9,208 bases of DNA from an uncultured Pseudomonas sp. (GTDB lineage: Bacteria > Pseudomonadota > Gammaproteobacteria > Pseudomonadales > Pseudomonadaceae): the NCBI GenBank assembly GCA_946886875.1, contig CAMPJN010000131.1, forward strand, positions 1 through 9,208. The letters are read 5' to 3'. A model generated the notes under the pieces. It saw only the letters and a list, made by a program, of their open reading frames with translations. It was not told where the DNA came from and searched no databases. A program made the translations under genes and the position numbers. How positions within the stretch are numbered: position 1 is the first letter of the stretch; each line of letters starts with the position of its first letter. Shown here piece after piece: positions 1 to 6,829 of the stretch.

Positions 1-317
1 CCGGTGGAACAGGGCACCACCACCATCGCCGTGGGCGCGCCTGAGCCGGAGGCCGCTGGCGCCATCCAGTCTTCCTTGCCGTAGACGCGGATCTGCCCAG
101 GCGCCGCGCCGGTGTACTCGTTGAGAAATGCCTGCATGGCCCGCGGCTTGTTCGGCAGGGTGACGTCGGTTTCGGTGGCCATCACCAACTGCGCGGCCTT
201 GGAAATCAGAAAGTGCACCTCGCGGTCTTCGCGTACCAGGCAATCGAGCAGGCGCAGGCCATATTGGGCGCCAGAGGCGCCGGTCATGGCCAAGGTAATG
301 CGTTCCGGACCGCTCAT
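1..317 (-). CDS. ubiX: UbiX flavin prenyltransferase, N-terminal part (runs off the window)
   Basis: UbiX enzymes transfer a dimethylallyl group to FMN, giving prenylated FMN, the cofactor of the UbiD-type decarboxylase in ubiquinone synthesis; they are cytoplasmic. The first 105 residues are visible. They begin MSGPERITLAMTGASGAQYG, the Rossmann/FMN-binding start of the family, continue with FLISKAAQLVM, and reach MVVVPCST, the conserved strand and Pro-Cys-Ser-Thr turn at the flavin site. The family is about 200 residues long, so roughly half is missing beyond position 1. The ATG at 315-317 is chosen because GGAG (323-326) lies 5 nt upstream and the protein then starts at the usual place. 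It lies 61 bp downstream of the mpl stop on the same strand, so co-transcription is likely, but a large REP inverted repeat fills that gap. No frameshift is seen. The family call is secure; only the end is unknown. Confidence 0.95.
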   Translation of the reverse strand, partial: MSGPERITLAMTGASGAQYGLRLLDCLVREDREVHFLISKAAQLVMATETDVTLPNKPRAMQAFLNEYTGAAPGQIRVYGKEDWMAPAASGSGAPTAMVVVPCST

Positions 318-322
318 GCGAA

Positions 323-326
323 CTCC
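323..326 (-). promoter_or_regulatory. ubiX ribosome binding site next to the REP doublet
   Basis: GGAG on the minus strand lies 5 nt before the ubiX ATG. It directly abuts the end of the REP inverted repeat at position 327, so a folded REP hairpin in an mpl-ubiX transcript would sit at the edge of the ribosome landing site. Confidence 0.7.
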
Positions 327-382
327 GTAGGGCGGGTGAAACCCGCCGGTTTATGCTCAGTGGCGGGTTTCACCCGCCCTAC
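327..382. repeat. REP doublet: perfect 21-bp inverted repeat between mpl and ubiX
   Basis: Positions 327-347 and 362-382 are exact reverse complements of each other (21 of 21) around a 14-nt spacer. Each arm is itself a small palindrome, GGCGGGT-gaa-ACCCGCC in one and GGCGGGT-ttc-ACCCGCC in the other, with GTAG/CTAC at the outer ends. This is the layout of paired REP elements (REPIN/BIME type) that are scattered through Pseudomonas genomes. The element contains the mpl TAG stop codon (379-381) and ends one base before the ubiX Shine-Dalgarno. In RNA it could form either one long hairpin or two short ones, and may protect the mpl mRNA end, attenuate read-through or affect ubiX translation. Assignment to the REP class rests on structure and remembered similarity, not on a genome-wide count. 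Confidence 0.85.
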
Positions 383-1728
383 TTAAGGGCCACGGCGAGC
401 TTGCCGTGCAAGCCGCCAAAACCGCCGTTGCTCATTACCACCACCTGGGTGCCCGGCGCGGCTTCGGCCTTGACCCCTGCAATGATCGCCTCGAGCGAAT
501 CGCAGACCTGGGTCGGCACACTGGAAGACGCGACCGTGGCGGCCAGGTCCCAGCCCAGACTCGGTGGCGCATACCAGTACACCGAGTCGGCCTGCGCCAC
601 CGACTCCGGCAAGCCGGCGCGGTGCGCGCCGAGCTTCATCGAATTGGAGCGTGGCTCGACTATGGCGATCAAGTGCGCGTCACCGATGCGCTTGCGCAGG
701 CCGTCAAGCGTGGTGGCGATGGCGGTCGGGTGGTGGGCGAAGTCGTCGAAGATGGTCACGCCATTCACTTCGGCGATCTTCTCCATGCGCCGTTTGGCGT
801 TAATAAAGCTGCACAACGCGGCGACGCCCAGTTCCGGCACCACGCCGACATGGCGCGCCGCCGCCAATACCGCCAGGGCGTTGGCGACGTTGTGTTGGCC
901 GGTCAGTTGCCAATCCACCACACCGGCGGCTTTGCCCTCGAAGCTCACCTCGAAGCGCGAACCGTCGGCGCTGAGCAGGCGCGCCTGCCATTGGCCGCCC
1001 TCACCGGTAGTTTGCACCGGGGTCCAGCAGCCCATTTCGATCACCCGCTTGAGCGCGCTTTCGTTGGCCGGGTGGATGATCAGGCCTTCGCCGGGAATGG
1101 TCCGCACCAGGTGATGGAATTGCCGTTCGATGGCCGCCAGGTCTGGGAAGATATCCGCATGGTCGAATTCGAGGTTATTCAGGATCGCGGTGCGTGGGCG
1201 GTAATGGACGAACTTGCTGCGCTTGTCGAAGAAGGCGCTGTCGTATTCATCGGCCTCGACCACGAAAAACGGCGTGCCGCCGAGACGCGCCGAGATACCG
1301 AAATTCTGCGGCACGCCGCCGATCAGAAAACCCGGGCTCATGCCGGCGTGCTCCAGCACCCAGGCCAGCATGCTGCTGCTACTGGTCTTGCCATGGGTGC
1401 CGGCCACCGCCAGCACCCAACGGCCCTGCAGTACATGGTCGGCCAGCCACTGCGGGCCGCTGACATAGGGCAACCCTTGATTCAGCACGTACTCCACCGC
1501 AGGATTGCCGCGCGACAGGGCGTTGCCGATCACCACCAGGTCCGGCGCGGGCTGCAGTTGCGCGGCGTCGTAACCCTGGGTCAACTCGATGCCCTGGGCT
1601 TCGAGCTGGGTGCTCATCGGCGGGTAGACATTGGCGTCGGAGCCGGTAACGCGATGGCCCAACTCCTTGGCCAGCACGGCCAGCGAGCCCATAAAGGTGC
1701 CGCAGATACCGAGAATATGGATATGCAT
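379..1728 (-). CDS. mpl: Mpl, UDP-N-acetylmuramate:L-alanyl-gamma-D-glutamyl-meso-diaminopimelate ligase
   Basis: Mpl joins recycled murein tripeptide to UDP-MurNAc using ATP, feeding cell-wall fragments back into peptidoglycan synthesis in the cytoplasm. The 449-residue protein matches the usual length of about 450. It starts MHIHILGICGTFMG, the Rossmann nucleotide site of the Mur ligase N-domain. It has the ATP loop GTHGKT at residues 110-115, the central-domain motif NLEFDHADIF at 185-194, DDFAHHPTA at 328-336 and EPRSNSMKLG at 358-367. An in-frame extension up to 1812 exists, but the ATG at 1726-1728 is preferred: it is preceded by GAGG with suitable spacing, and the protein then begins directly with the conserved strand. 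The last codons, ending LAVALK, run into the REP doublet, which supplies the TAG stop. ubiX follows on the same strand. All Mur ligase motifs are present, so an active enzyme is expected. Confidence 0.97.
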   Translation of the reverse strand: MHIHILGICGTFMGSLAVLAKELGHRVTGSDANVYPPMSTQLEAQGIELTQGYDAAQLQPAPDLVVIGNALSRGNPAVEYVLNQGLPYVSGPQWLADHVLQGRWVLAVAGTHGKTSSSSMLAWVLEHAGMSPGFLIGGVPQNFGISARLGGTPFFVVEADEYDSAFFDKRSKFVHYRPRTAILNNLEFDHADIFPDLAAIERQFHHLVRTIPGEGLIIHPANESALKRVIEMGCWTPVQTTGEGGQWQARLLSADGSRFEVSFEGKAAGVVDWQLTGQHNVANALAVLAAARHVGVVPELGVAALCSFINAKRRMEKIAEVNGVTIFDDFAHHPTAIATTLDGLRKRIGDAHLIAIVEPRSNSMKLGAHRAGLPESVAQADSVYWYAPPSLGWDLAATVASSSVPTQVCDSLEAIIAGVKAEAAPGTQVVVMSNGGFGGLHGKLAVALK

Positions 1729-1787
1729 GGATAACCTCGAAAACAGACCGGCCGGACGACCAACAATGCCCATAAAAATATCGCCGC

Positions 1788-1796
1788 AGGTTAGCA
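1788..1796 (-). promoter_or_regulatory. mpl: Possible extended -10 element for mpl
   Basis: TGCTAACCT on the minus strand fits the TGn + TAnnnT pattern of extended -10 promoters and would give a leader of about 50 nt before the mpl ATG. No convincing -35 hexamer is found 16-18 bp upstream, so this is only a candidate. Confidence 0.25.
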
Positions 1797-1970
1797 CAGC
1801 GGCCAGGGGCAAGGCTTGGACAGCAGGGTGACGGGGTTATCGCCGCAGCCCCATATATCCAACGCTTATGGGTAACGCCTACAAGAGCGCACTTCGTAGC
1901 CCGTCAAATGAGATCCGGAGAAATCCCGACGCAGGCAAACCGAGCAGGATTGCAGCCGCAAGCAACGCTG

Positions 1971-2008
1971 ATCGCGGCCAAGGCCGCTCCTACACAAAGG
2001 AGCGGCCT
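1971..2008. repeat. REP-type palindrome with an 11-bp hairpin after the kinase gene
   Basis: The plus strand reads GCGGCC-aa-GGCCGC at 1974-1987, followed by CTCCTAC, the pattern of a common Pseudomonas REP. Overlapping it, 1981-1991 (AGGCCGCTCCT) and 1998-2008 (AGGAGCGGCCT) form a perfect 11-bp inverted repeat with a 6-nt loop. This hairpin begins 12 nt after the TGA stop of the CheA-like gene on the minus strand. There is no run of U after the stem, so it is not a textbook Rho-independent terminator, but REP hairpins at gene ends can end transcription or stabilise mRNA. It probably marks the end of the five-gene cluster. Confidence 0.7.
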
Positions 2009-2020
2009 GGATGCGCTGGA

Positions 2021-5000
2021 TCAGCTGGCCCGGGCAAACTCCGGCGGCACAATGCAGAGTTTCGCGGGCAGGTGGATAAGGGTGGTGAAGCCGCGGTAGT
2101 CGGCGTTTTCGTCGCCGGCGTCGAGCTTGACCTCGATGCTGCCGCCCTCGGATTCGAGGAATTCGCGCACCGCATCCATGCCGACCCCGCGCCCCGAAAC
2201 TTCGGTGACTTCATCGGCGGTGGAGAAGCCGGAGGTGAAGATCAGATTGGCGATCTCGCTGGCCGCCGGTCGCGCCGCATCGGCAGGGTAAAGCCCCAGA
2301 TCGACGGTCTTGGCGAAGATCTTGCTCAGGGCGATGCCGCGGCCATCGTCGCGCACGGCATAACTGATGGCGCCGTTGTGTTCGCTGGCGTCGATCTGAA
2401 TCCGCCCTTGCTCGGGCTTGCCCTTCTCGCTGCGTTCGGTCGGTGCCTCGATGCCGTGATCCAGAGCATTGCGCAGCACATGCATAAAGATGTTATTGAG
2501 CAGGCCATGGGCTTCGCGGCGTGTGTAGATGTCCTTGTCGTTGATCTGCACCTCAGGCACAGGCTTATTCAATTCCTCGGCCAGCGACTGCACCGACTGC
2601 AGCACATCGGCAATAACGGTCTCCAGGGACTCGGCCTCGATGGCGGCGAGGGAGTGATAGGTGTCCCTGACGATATTGATCACATTGGCCGGCAGCTCGG
2701 TGTCGGACAGTGCGGCGATGCGCGCCATCAGGCTATTGATCTGCTCGCGGTCGACCCGCGCGCCGGCAATCCCCTGCTTGCCGTCGCGGCCAAGCTTGTC
2801 CTTGAAGATGCCGCTATAGACCTTGATCGCCTGTTCGGCGAATGCCAGCTCGCCTAGCAGCTCCTGGGGCTGCCACTGCATTTCCTCGTTCTTGCGCAGT
2901 TGGTCGTAGGTGCTTTCGATCCGGTGCACGGTGTCGGTGATGTGTTTGAGCCCATAGGTGCGGGCGTTGCCCTTGACCGTGTGGATATTGCGGAACAGCT
3001 CGGCCAGCTTGCCCAGATCCTTCTGTTCGGTCTGTTCGATGATGGTGCGGCAGCGGTCGACGAAGCTGGAAGAGCCTTCGATGAAGTCGTTGAACTTGTC
3101 GGCATCCACGGCGAGGATTTCGCCGATGATCATCAATTCCTGACGCTGGCCTTCGGCCTCGGCCTGCAAGGCTTTTAGTGCGGTGACGTCGCGCACCGTG
3201 ACCATCAGTTTGGTGATCACATCCTGCTCGTCGACTATCGGGTCCCAATCCAGCTCGATCAGTTTGTTCGGCTTGTCGCTGAATTCCAGGGTCAGCTCGC
3301 CGACCAGCAGGTGCGAGTTGAACTCATACATCATCGCGTCTTCGCCGACGATGGACGCCACGGCGGTGGAGGCGGCATCGATGGCATCGGAACTCAAGGT
3401 CGAATTTCTGAACATGAGGTCGACGAAGTTGCGGTTGGCGATTTCCTTGGTTTCGAAGATGGTTTCCAGGTAGGCCGCGTATTCGGGGTGGATCAGCCCG
3501 CCGTCGATAATGGTGAACAGGCCCTGGTGCATGTTGGAGAACATGTTGGCGATGTCTTCGTTCTTCTGCTTCAGCGCGGCGGTGCGTTCCTCGACTTTGC
3601 GTTCCAGGGTGCGGTTGTGCTCCTCGATCACCTCGACCATGCGGATGTTCTTGATGGTGGTGACCAGCGAGCGCGCCACCGAGGCGACGAACTCGTAGTC
3701 GCTGTCGGCGAAGGCCACTTTGTTCACCTCGCCGGAGAAGTTCATCACCCCGATCAGGATGTCCTTGTCGACCAGCGGCACGCACAGCAGGGCTTTGGCT
3801 TTTTCACCCTCGCCGCCGACATAGGAGCTGTCGCGACTGGTATCGGGCACGAACAAGGCTTTCTTCGACGCCGCCGCGCGGCCGATCACCCCTTCGCCCA
3901 TGACGAAGGTGATCGCCGAAGGTGCGCCGTCCATCTGCTTGGGCGGCAGGAAGGCCTTGGCCTCCAGCTCGTTGTCCTTGTTGAACAGGTACACCGAACC
4001 GCGCTCGATGCCCATTTTTTCGTACATGGCGTGCAGCACCAGCTCCAACGCGGTGTCCTGGTCGCGTGCGGCGGCCAGGGTGCCACCGATGCCGTTGAGC
4101 TTGGCCAAGTCGATCATCTTCTTGCGGATCGCCAGGCGCATCGAGTTGAAGTTCTGCGTGGCCAGGGCCAGCAGGATGATCAGGATGGCGATGGTGCTTT
4201 TGAAGCCGAAACTGACACTGTCGCCCAACTCGGTTTGCAGACGGTTGAACTGCGCATCGGCAGAGACCAGCACCTGATCCAGGCCATCGACGGCTTTCTG
4301 CACCGCCGCCTTGGAGGCATTCAGTTGCTCCCAGGCGGTCTGTGCCTGGGTCAGCTGTTCGCGCTTGTGGTCGACCAGGCTGGGGTCGGCCTTGAGCCGC
4401 TGGCGCAGCTCTTCGACGCTGGCATAGGCGGTATCCAGAACGCCTTCGCTGTCCATCGGCTGAAACAGTGGCGCGGCCTTGTCGAACCAGAACATCGAGC
4501 CATTGATGATGAATTCGAAATCGTCCTGGGCACTGTCCAGGCGCTCCAGATCGCCGCTGTTCTTCAATTCCTCGGCGGCTTTGGCGACACCGGCCATCAG
4601 CGAATCCGCCTGGTTGGCGAAGCCCTGGGCCAGGGTCAGATCCTTCTCCATGGCTTTGCTCGGCGCGCGGGCGTTGACGATTTCCATAAAGCCGAAGCCG
4701 ACATCGTCGGACAGCTCCATGACCTTGGCGACTTCGTCTTCGACCTTCTGCTTGGCCACCAGCACCGCCAGCTTGGCATCGAACATCTGCCGCACGGCCT
4801 CGGTGTAGGTCTCGTAATTACTCTTGATCCCGGCGACCAGGGCTTTGCGTTGTGGGTCCGTCTGGGCCAGGCTTTCGAGGCGCTGATAATCCTCGGCGAA
4901 TTCCTCGGCGCCTTTGTCGAAACCGGCGCGATAAGGGCGAATGTCTTCTTCACTGAGGGCGTTGAAGCCCAGGGCGCTGAGGTTGGCCAGCTTCAGCAGC

Positions 5001-5182
5001 TGAATCTGTACCTTGTTGACCTCGGTCACCACAGGTACCGCGGTCTCATGGACGCGCTGGTTGGAGCGGCTGATATCGCTGAGAGTCCATAGGGACATGC
5101 CCCCGGAAATGGTCAACAGCAGCAGAATGATCGCAAAACCCAAGGCGACCTTCTGATTGAAACTGAGTTTAAGCATGGGCAT
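2021..5182 (-). CDS. Membrane-bound CheA-like histidine kinase with periplasmic sensor, GAF, PAS-like, Hpt and ATPase domains, no CheW domain
   Basis: A 1053-residue kinase that probably senses a signal through its own N-terminal half and passes phosphate from an Hpt histidine to a separate receiver. Order: TM1 about 12-34; a mostly helical periplasmic region 35-325 of unidentified family; TM2 about 326-345; GAF about 359-515; coiled coil 515-547; PAS-like 544-669 (MHQGLFTIIDGG, ending VRDVTALKAL); Hpt about 680-790 with the phosphorylatable His734 in NIHTVKGNARTYG; a short helical linker; and a CheA-type HATPase domain 882-1042. Its ATP motifs are intact: N box HVLRNALDHGIE (901-912), G1 DDGRGI, F box IFTSGFST and G2 SGRGVGMDAV (996-1005). 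The protein stops just after the ATPase domain, so the CheW-like P5 regulatory domain of CheA is absent, and no HAMP domain is recognised after TM2. The ATG at 5180-5182 is chosen over an upstream TTG (5221) because AGGTGG precedes it. It is the last gene of the cluster, 123 bp after the CheY-like gene, its likely partner. Confidence 0.93.
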   Translation of the reverse strand: MPMLKLSFNQKVALGFAIILLLLTISGGMSLWTLSDISRSNQRVHETAVPVVTEVNKVQIQLLKLANLSALGFNALSEEDIRPYRAGFDKGAEEFAEDYQRLESLAQTDPQRKALVAGIKSNYETYTEAVRQMFDAKLAVLVAKQKVEDEVAKVMELSDDVGFGFMEIVNARAPSKAMEKDLTLAQGFANQADSLMAGVAKAAEELKNSGDLERLDSAQDDFEFIINGSMFWFDKAAPLFQPMDSEGVLDTAYASVEELRQRLKADPSLVDHKREQLTQAQTAWEQLNASKAAVQKAVDGLDQVLVSADAQFNRLQTELGDSVSFGFKSTIAILIILLALATQNFNSMRLAIRKKMIDLAKLNGIGGTLAAARDQDTALELVLHAMYEKMGIERGSVYLFNKDNELEAKAFLPPKQMDGAPSAITFVMGEGVIGRAAASKKALFVPDTSRDSSYVGGEGEKAKALLCVPLVDKDILIGVMNFSGEVNKVAFADSDYEFVASVARSLVTTIKNIRMVEVIEEHNRTLERKVEERTAALKQKNEDIANMFSNMHQGLFTIIDGGLIHPEYAAYLETIFETKEIANRNFVDLMFRNSTLSSDAIDAASTAVASIVGEDAMMYEFNSHLLVGELTLEFSDKPNKLIELDWDPIVDEQDVITKLMVTVRDVTALKALQAEAEGQRQELMIIGEILAVDADKFNDFIEGSSSFVDRCRTIIEQTEQKDLGKLAELFRNIHTVKGNARTYGLKHITDTVHRIESTYDQLRKNEEMQWQPQELLGELAFAEQAIKVYSGIFKDKLGRDGKQGIAGARVDREQINSLMARIAALSDTELPANVINIVRDTYHSLAAIEAESLETVIADVLQSVQSLAEELNKPVPEVQINDKDIYTRREAHGLLNNIFMHVLRNALDHGIEAPTERSEKGKPEQGRIQIDASEHNGAISYAVRDDGRGIALSKIFAKTVDLGLYPADAARPAASEIANLIFTSGFSTADEVTEVSGRGVGMDAVREFLESEGGSIEVKLDAGDENADYRGFTTLIHLPAKLCIVPPEFARAS

Positions 5183-5186
5183 GGCG

Positions 5187-5192
5187 CCACCT
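5187..5192 (-). promoter_or_regulatory. Ribosome binding site that fixes the kinase start
   Basis: AGGTGG on the minus strand lies 4 nt before the ATG at 5180-5182 (7 nt from AGG). It supports this ATG over the upstream in-frame TTG at 5219-5221, which lacks a comparable site, and over the second ATG at 5174-5176, which is too far away. Confidence 0.6.
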
Positions 5193-5194
5193 AA

Positions 5195-5222
5195 ATTGGA
5201 CTGATTATTTTTATATTCCAAT
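5195..5222. promoter_or_regulatory. AT-rich inverted repeat just upstream of the kinase RBS
   Basis: ATTGGA (5195-5200) and TCCAAT (5217-5222) form a 6-bp inverted repeat around 16 nt of nearly pure A/T, in an otherwise GC-rich cluster. It sits 3-30 nt upstream of AGGTGG. It could be a protein-binding site, a translation enhancer or part of an internal promoter. No promoter hexamer pair is assigned. Confidence 0.3.
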
Positions 5223-5305
5223 GATCTAGCTAGGCATCCCGATCGGCAGCCTATGACCGCGCGGCCGCTTCCCCTTGCGCCCGCCTACACGCACTCCCGT
5301 GGCGT

Positions 5306-5674
5306 TTACCCGGCGACCAGCTTCTGGATAGCGCCCAGGGCGTTGGCACCGTTGAAGGGTTTGACGATCCAACCCTTGATCCCGGCGGCTTTGCCGCGGC
5401 TCTTCATGTTGGGGTCGTTTTCGGTGGTGAGCATGATGATATTGACGGTCTGGTTGCCCAGTTCGCTGCGTACTTTCTCGGCCATGGTCAGGCCGTCCAT
5501 ATTCGGCATATTGACGTCGGAAATAACCAGCTTGATCGCCCGATCGCTCTTCAGCTTGGCCAGCCCGTCCTTACCGTCGACCGCGGTTTCGACGCTGAAG
5601 TTATTGGATTTGAGGAAGGCGGCGACTTCATTGCGAATCGCGGCGCTGTCATCTACTACGAGTATCTGTGCCAT
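5306..5674 (-). CDS. Single-domain CheY-like response regulator
   Basis: A stand-alone receiver of 122 residues, likely phosphorylated by the CheA-like kinase encoded next to it and acting by binding a partner protein, since it has no output domain. All receiver residues are present: acidic pair Asp8/Asp9 in ILVVDDSAAIR, phospho-acceptor Asp53 in LVISDVNMPNMDG, Thr83/Thr84 in MLTTEN, and Lys105 in IVKPF. Trp102 lies where CheY has its switch aromatic. Length and motifs fit the CheY/PilG type closely. The ATG at 5672-5674 is preceded by AGGG 9 nt upstream, and the protein opens directly on strand 1. It is the fourth gene of the cluster, 97 bp after the receiver-CheX fusion gene and 123 bp before the kinase. 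Two CheX-type proteins encoded just upstream are obvious candidates to dephosphorylate it. Its target cannot be read from the sequence. Confidence 0.95.
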   Translation of the reverse strand: MAQILVVDDSAAIRNEVAAFLKSNNFSVETAVDGKDGLAKLKSDRAIKLVISDVNMPNMDGLTMAEKVRSELGNQTVNIIMLTTENDPNMKSRGKAAGIKGWIVKPFNGANALGAIQKLVAG

Positions 5675-5757
5675 TGCTTTCAGCCCTATCTAAGACGAAC
5701 GAGTAAACCCAGGTGTCGTTATAGTTATTTTCGAGTGATCGGTAGTCGGCGCAGCGT

Positions 5758-5787
5758 TCTTGAACTCCTGCTCAAAACAGTTCAAGA
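5758..5787. other. 9-bp stem-loop over the stop codon of the receiver-CheX gene
   Basis: TCTTGAACT (5758-5766) and AGTTCAAGA (5779-5787) pair perfectly around a 12-nt loop. On the minus strand the first arm encodes the last residues (LEL) of the upstream protein, the loop holds its TGA stop, and the second arm lies in the 97-bp gap before the CheY-like gene. No T-run follows, so it is not a standard terminator. It may be an mRNA processing or stability element that sets different CheX and CheY levels. The rest of the gap contains TATAAC (5718-5723, minus strand), a -10-like hexamer without a matching -35. Confidence 0.45.
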
Positions 5788-6764
5788 CAGCCGCTTTGCA
5801 CCAGATCCTCGACTTTGTTTTCGTCGGCTGCCAGGTATTCCTCCGGCGACCAACGGATGTTGAAGATGAACTTCTGATACAGGATGACCGGCGCCAGGCG
5901 ATTGTGCAGATCGCGCAACGTGTATTTGAAACACAGCTGGGAACGGTCGGTGCCGAAGGAGATGTATTCCTTGTACTGGTTGACCGTGATCGGCACGCTG
6001 ATCCGCGTGCTGTCATCCAGGGTCGGCGGGTGAAGCGCCAGCAGCCGGGTGCGCAAGCCGCCCCAGGCGAGGTTGGTGATCTCGCTGAGCATGCCCATGA
6101 CATCGCGAAAATCCACCGCATGACCGTCGATGGCGGTGCGCCCGTCCTTGATCAAACCGAGCATGGGCTGCTCCTCGGCCTGGATCATCATGTAGCCGCT
6201 GAACCAGGGCGCTTCCACCGGCAATAGGCTGAGGATGTCGCCATAGGTGAGCTTGTCCTTCACCAGGTAAGGCAGTTCGTTGCTCACTTCGATATCGCGA
6301 AACAAGGCGTTCAGCGAACTGTGGGTAACCTCCTCCATGCGCCGGATCAGCGAGATGGGATACTCGGTGTCCGCCAGGTATTGGTCGAGCAGTTGCTTGA
6401 GACCTTCGGGCTTGTCGATGTCGTAGGCGCCGGCGATGCCGACCTTCTCGTCAGCGGGCAAGTCGTCCAGATCGTCACGCCCATTGCGGCGGATGAAGAT
6501 CGGCAGTTCGCGGCGCAATTGGTGAATCCGCCGGGCCAGTTCGAAACCATCGCCGAGGCCTTCGGCGCTGTCGCTGCTGTTCTCGGAGATCAGCACCGCG
6601 CCCAGGTCGATATTGGCTTGCAGCATCTGCATGCTGGAATGCTCGCACTGCTTGAGACCGACCAGCCCGTGCTCGGCGCAAAAGGTCTTGAGCTTAGCCT
6701 GGGCACTGGCGTCATCCTCGAAGATCAGCACTTTGCTGACGAGGCGCTTTTCGAAACCGATCAT
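5772..6764 (-). CDS. Degenerate receiver domain fused to a CheX-like phosphatase domain
   Basis: A 330-residue two-domain protein. Residues 12-120 look like a response-regulator receiver (KVLIFEDDASAQAKL with acidic residues 16-18; strand 5 AYDIDKP with Lys118). However, the position of the phospho-acceptor Asp is Ser60 followed by Glu61 (VLISEN), and the Thr/Ser after strand 4 is replaced by Arg (IFIRRNG), so it probably cannot be phosphorylated in the usual way. A linker leads to a CheC/CheX-like C-terminal domain with SEITNLAWGG, matching the E-x2-N phosphatase core (Glu228, Asn231); the Asp/Ser four residues before the Glu is a Gly here. It ends SGCLELF, like the neighbouring CheX protein. 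The ATG at 6762-6764 gives an 11-residue lead into strand 1; an ATG at 6783-6785 would add seven residues. Neither has a strong Shine-Dalgarno. It lies 65 bp after the CheX gene. Phosphatase activity on the CheY-like protein is inferred. Confidence 0.82.
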   Translation of the reverse strand: MIGFEKRLVSKVLIFEDDASAQAKLKTFCAEHGLVGLKQCEHSSMQMLQANIDLGAVLISENSSDSAEGLGDGFELARRIHQLRRELPIFIRRNGRDDLDDLPADEKVGIAGAYDIDKPEGLKQLLDQYLADTEYPISLIRRMEEVTHSSLNALFRDIEVSNELPYLVKDKLTYGDILSLLPVEAPWFSGYMMIQAEEQPMLGLIKDGRTAIDGHAVDFRDVMGMLSEITNLAWGGLRTRLLALHPPTLDDSTRISVPITVNQYKEYISFGTDRSQLCFKYTLRDLHNRLAPVILYQKFIFNIRWSPEEYLAADENKVEDLVQSGCLELF

Positions 6765-6829
6765 AGGTAGGTTACCCACAGGCATACAGCGAAGGTTCAG
6801 CAGCGCTCGTCAACAATCGGAGCGTGGCT

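Larger units (their letters stand above)
1729..2020. other. Intergenic region upstream of mpl and downstream of the kinase gene
   Basis: No gene is supported in these 292 bp. On the minus strand, TGCTAACCT (1788-1796) resembles an extended -10 element about 50 nt before the mpl translated region, but no good -35 hexamer is seen at the right spacing. The 11-mer TATCGCCGCAG occurs twice on the plus strand, at 1779-1789 and 1838-1848, one copy on each side of that element. A stretch near 1893-1935 (GTAGCCCG followed by ATCCGGAG and AATCCCG) looks like a decayed repeat. The right end holds the REP/hairpin described separately. Minus-strand transcription of mpl probably starts here. Confidence 0.5.

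Noticed and set aside
406..1734. A 442-codon plus-strand open frame opposite mpl
   Set aside because: It overlaps mpl, which has all Mur ligase motifs; the composition (Arg, His, Gln, Ala) is that of a shadow frame.
1868..2857. A 329-codon plus-strand open frame beginning in the mpl-kinase gap
   Set aside because: Most of it is antisense to the kinase ATPase region, and the part in the gap matches nothing recognisable.
3311..5092. A 593-codon open frame on the plus strand opposite the kinase gene
   Set aside because: It is rich in Gly, Gln, Val and His runs typical of antisense GC-rich codon bias, shows no recognisable domain, and lies wholly across the well-supported kinase gene.
6765..6829. 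A sigma70 promoter between the CheX and receiver-CheX genes
   Set aside because: TTGACG and TATGCC are present, but 21 bp apart, too far for a functional -35/-10 pair.
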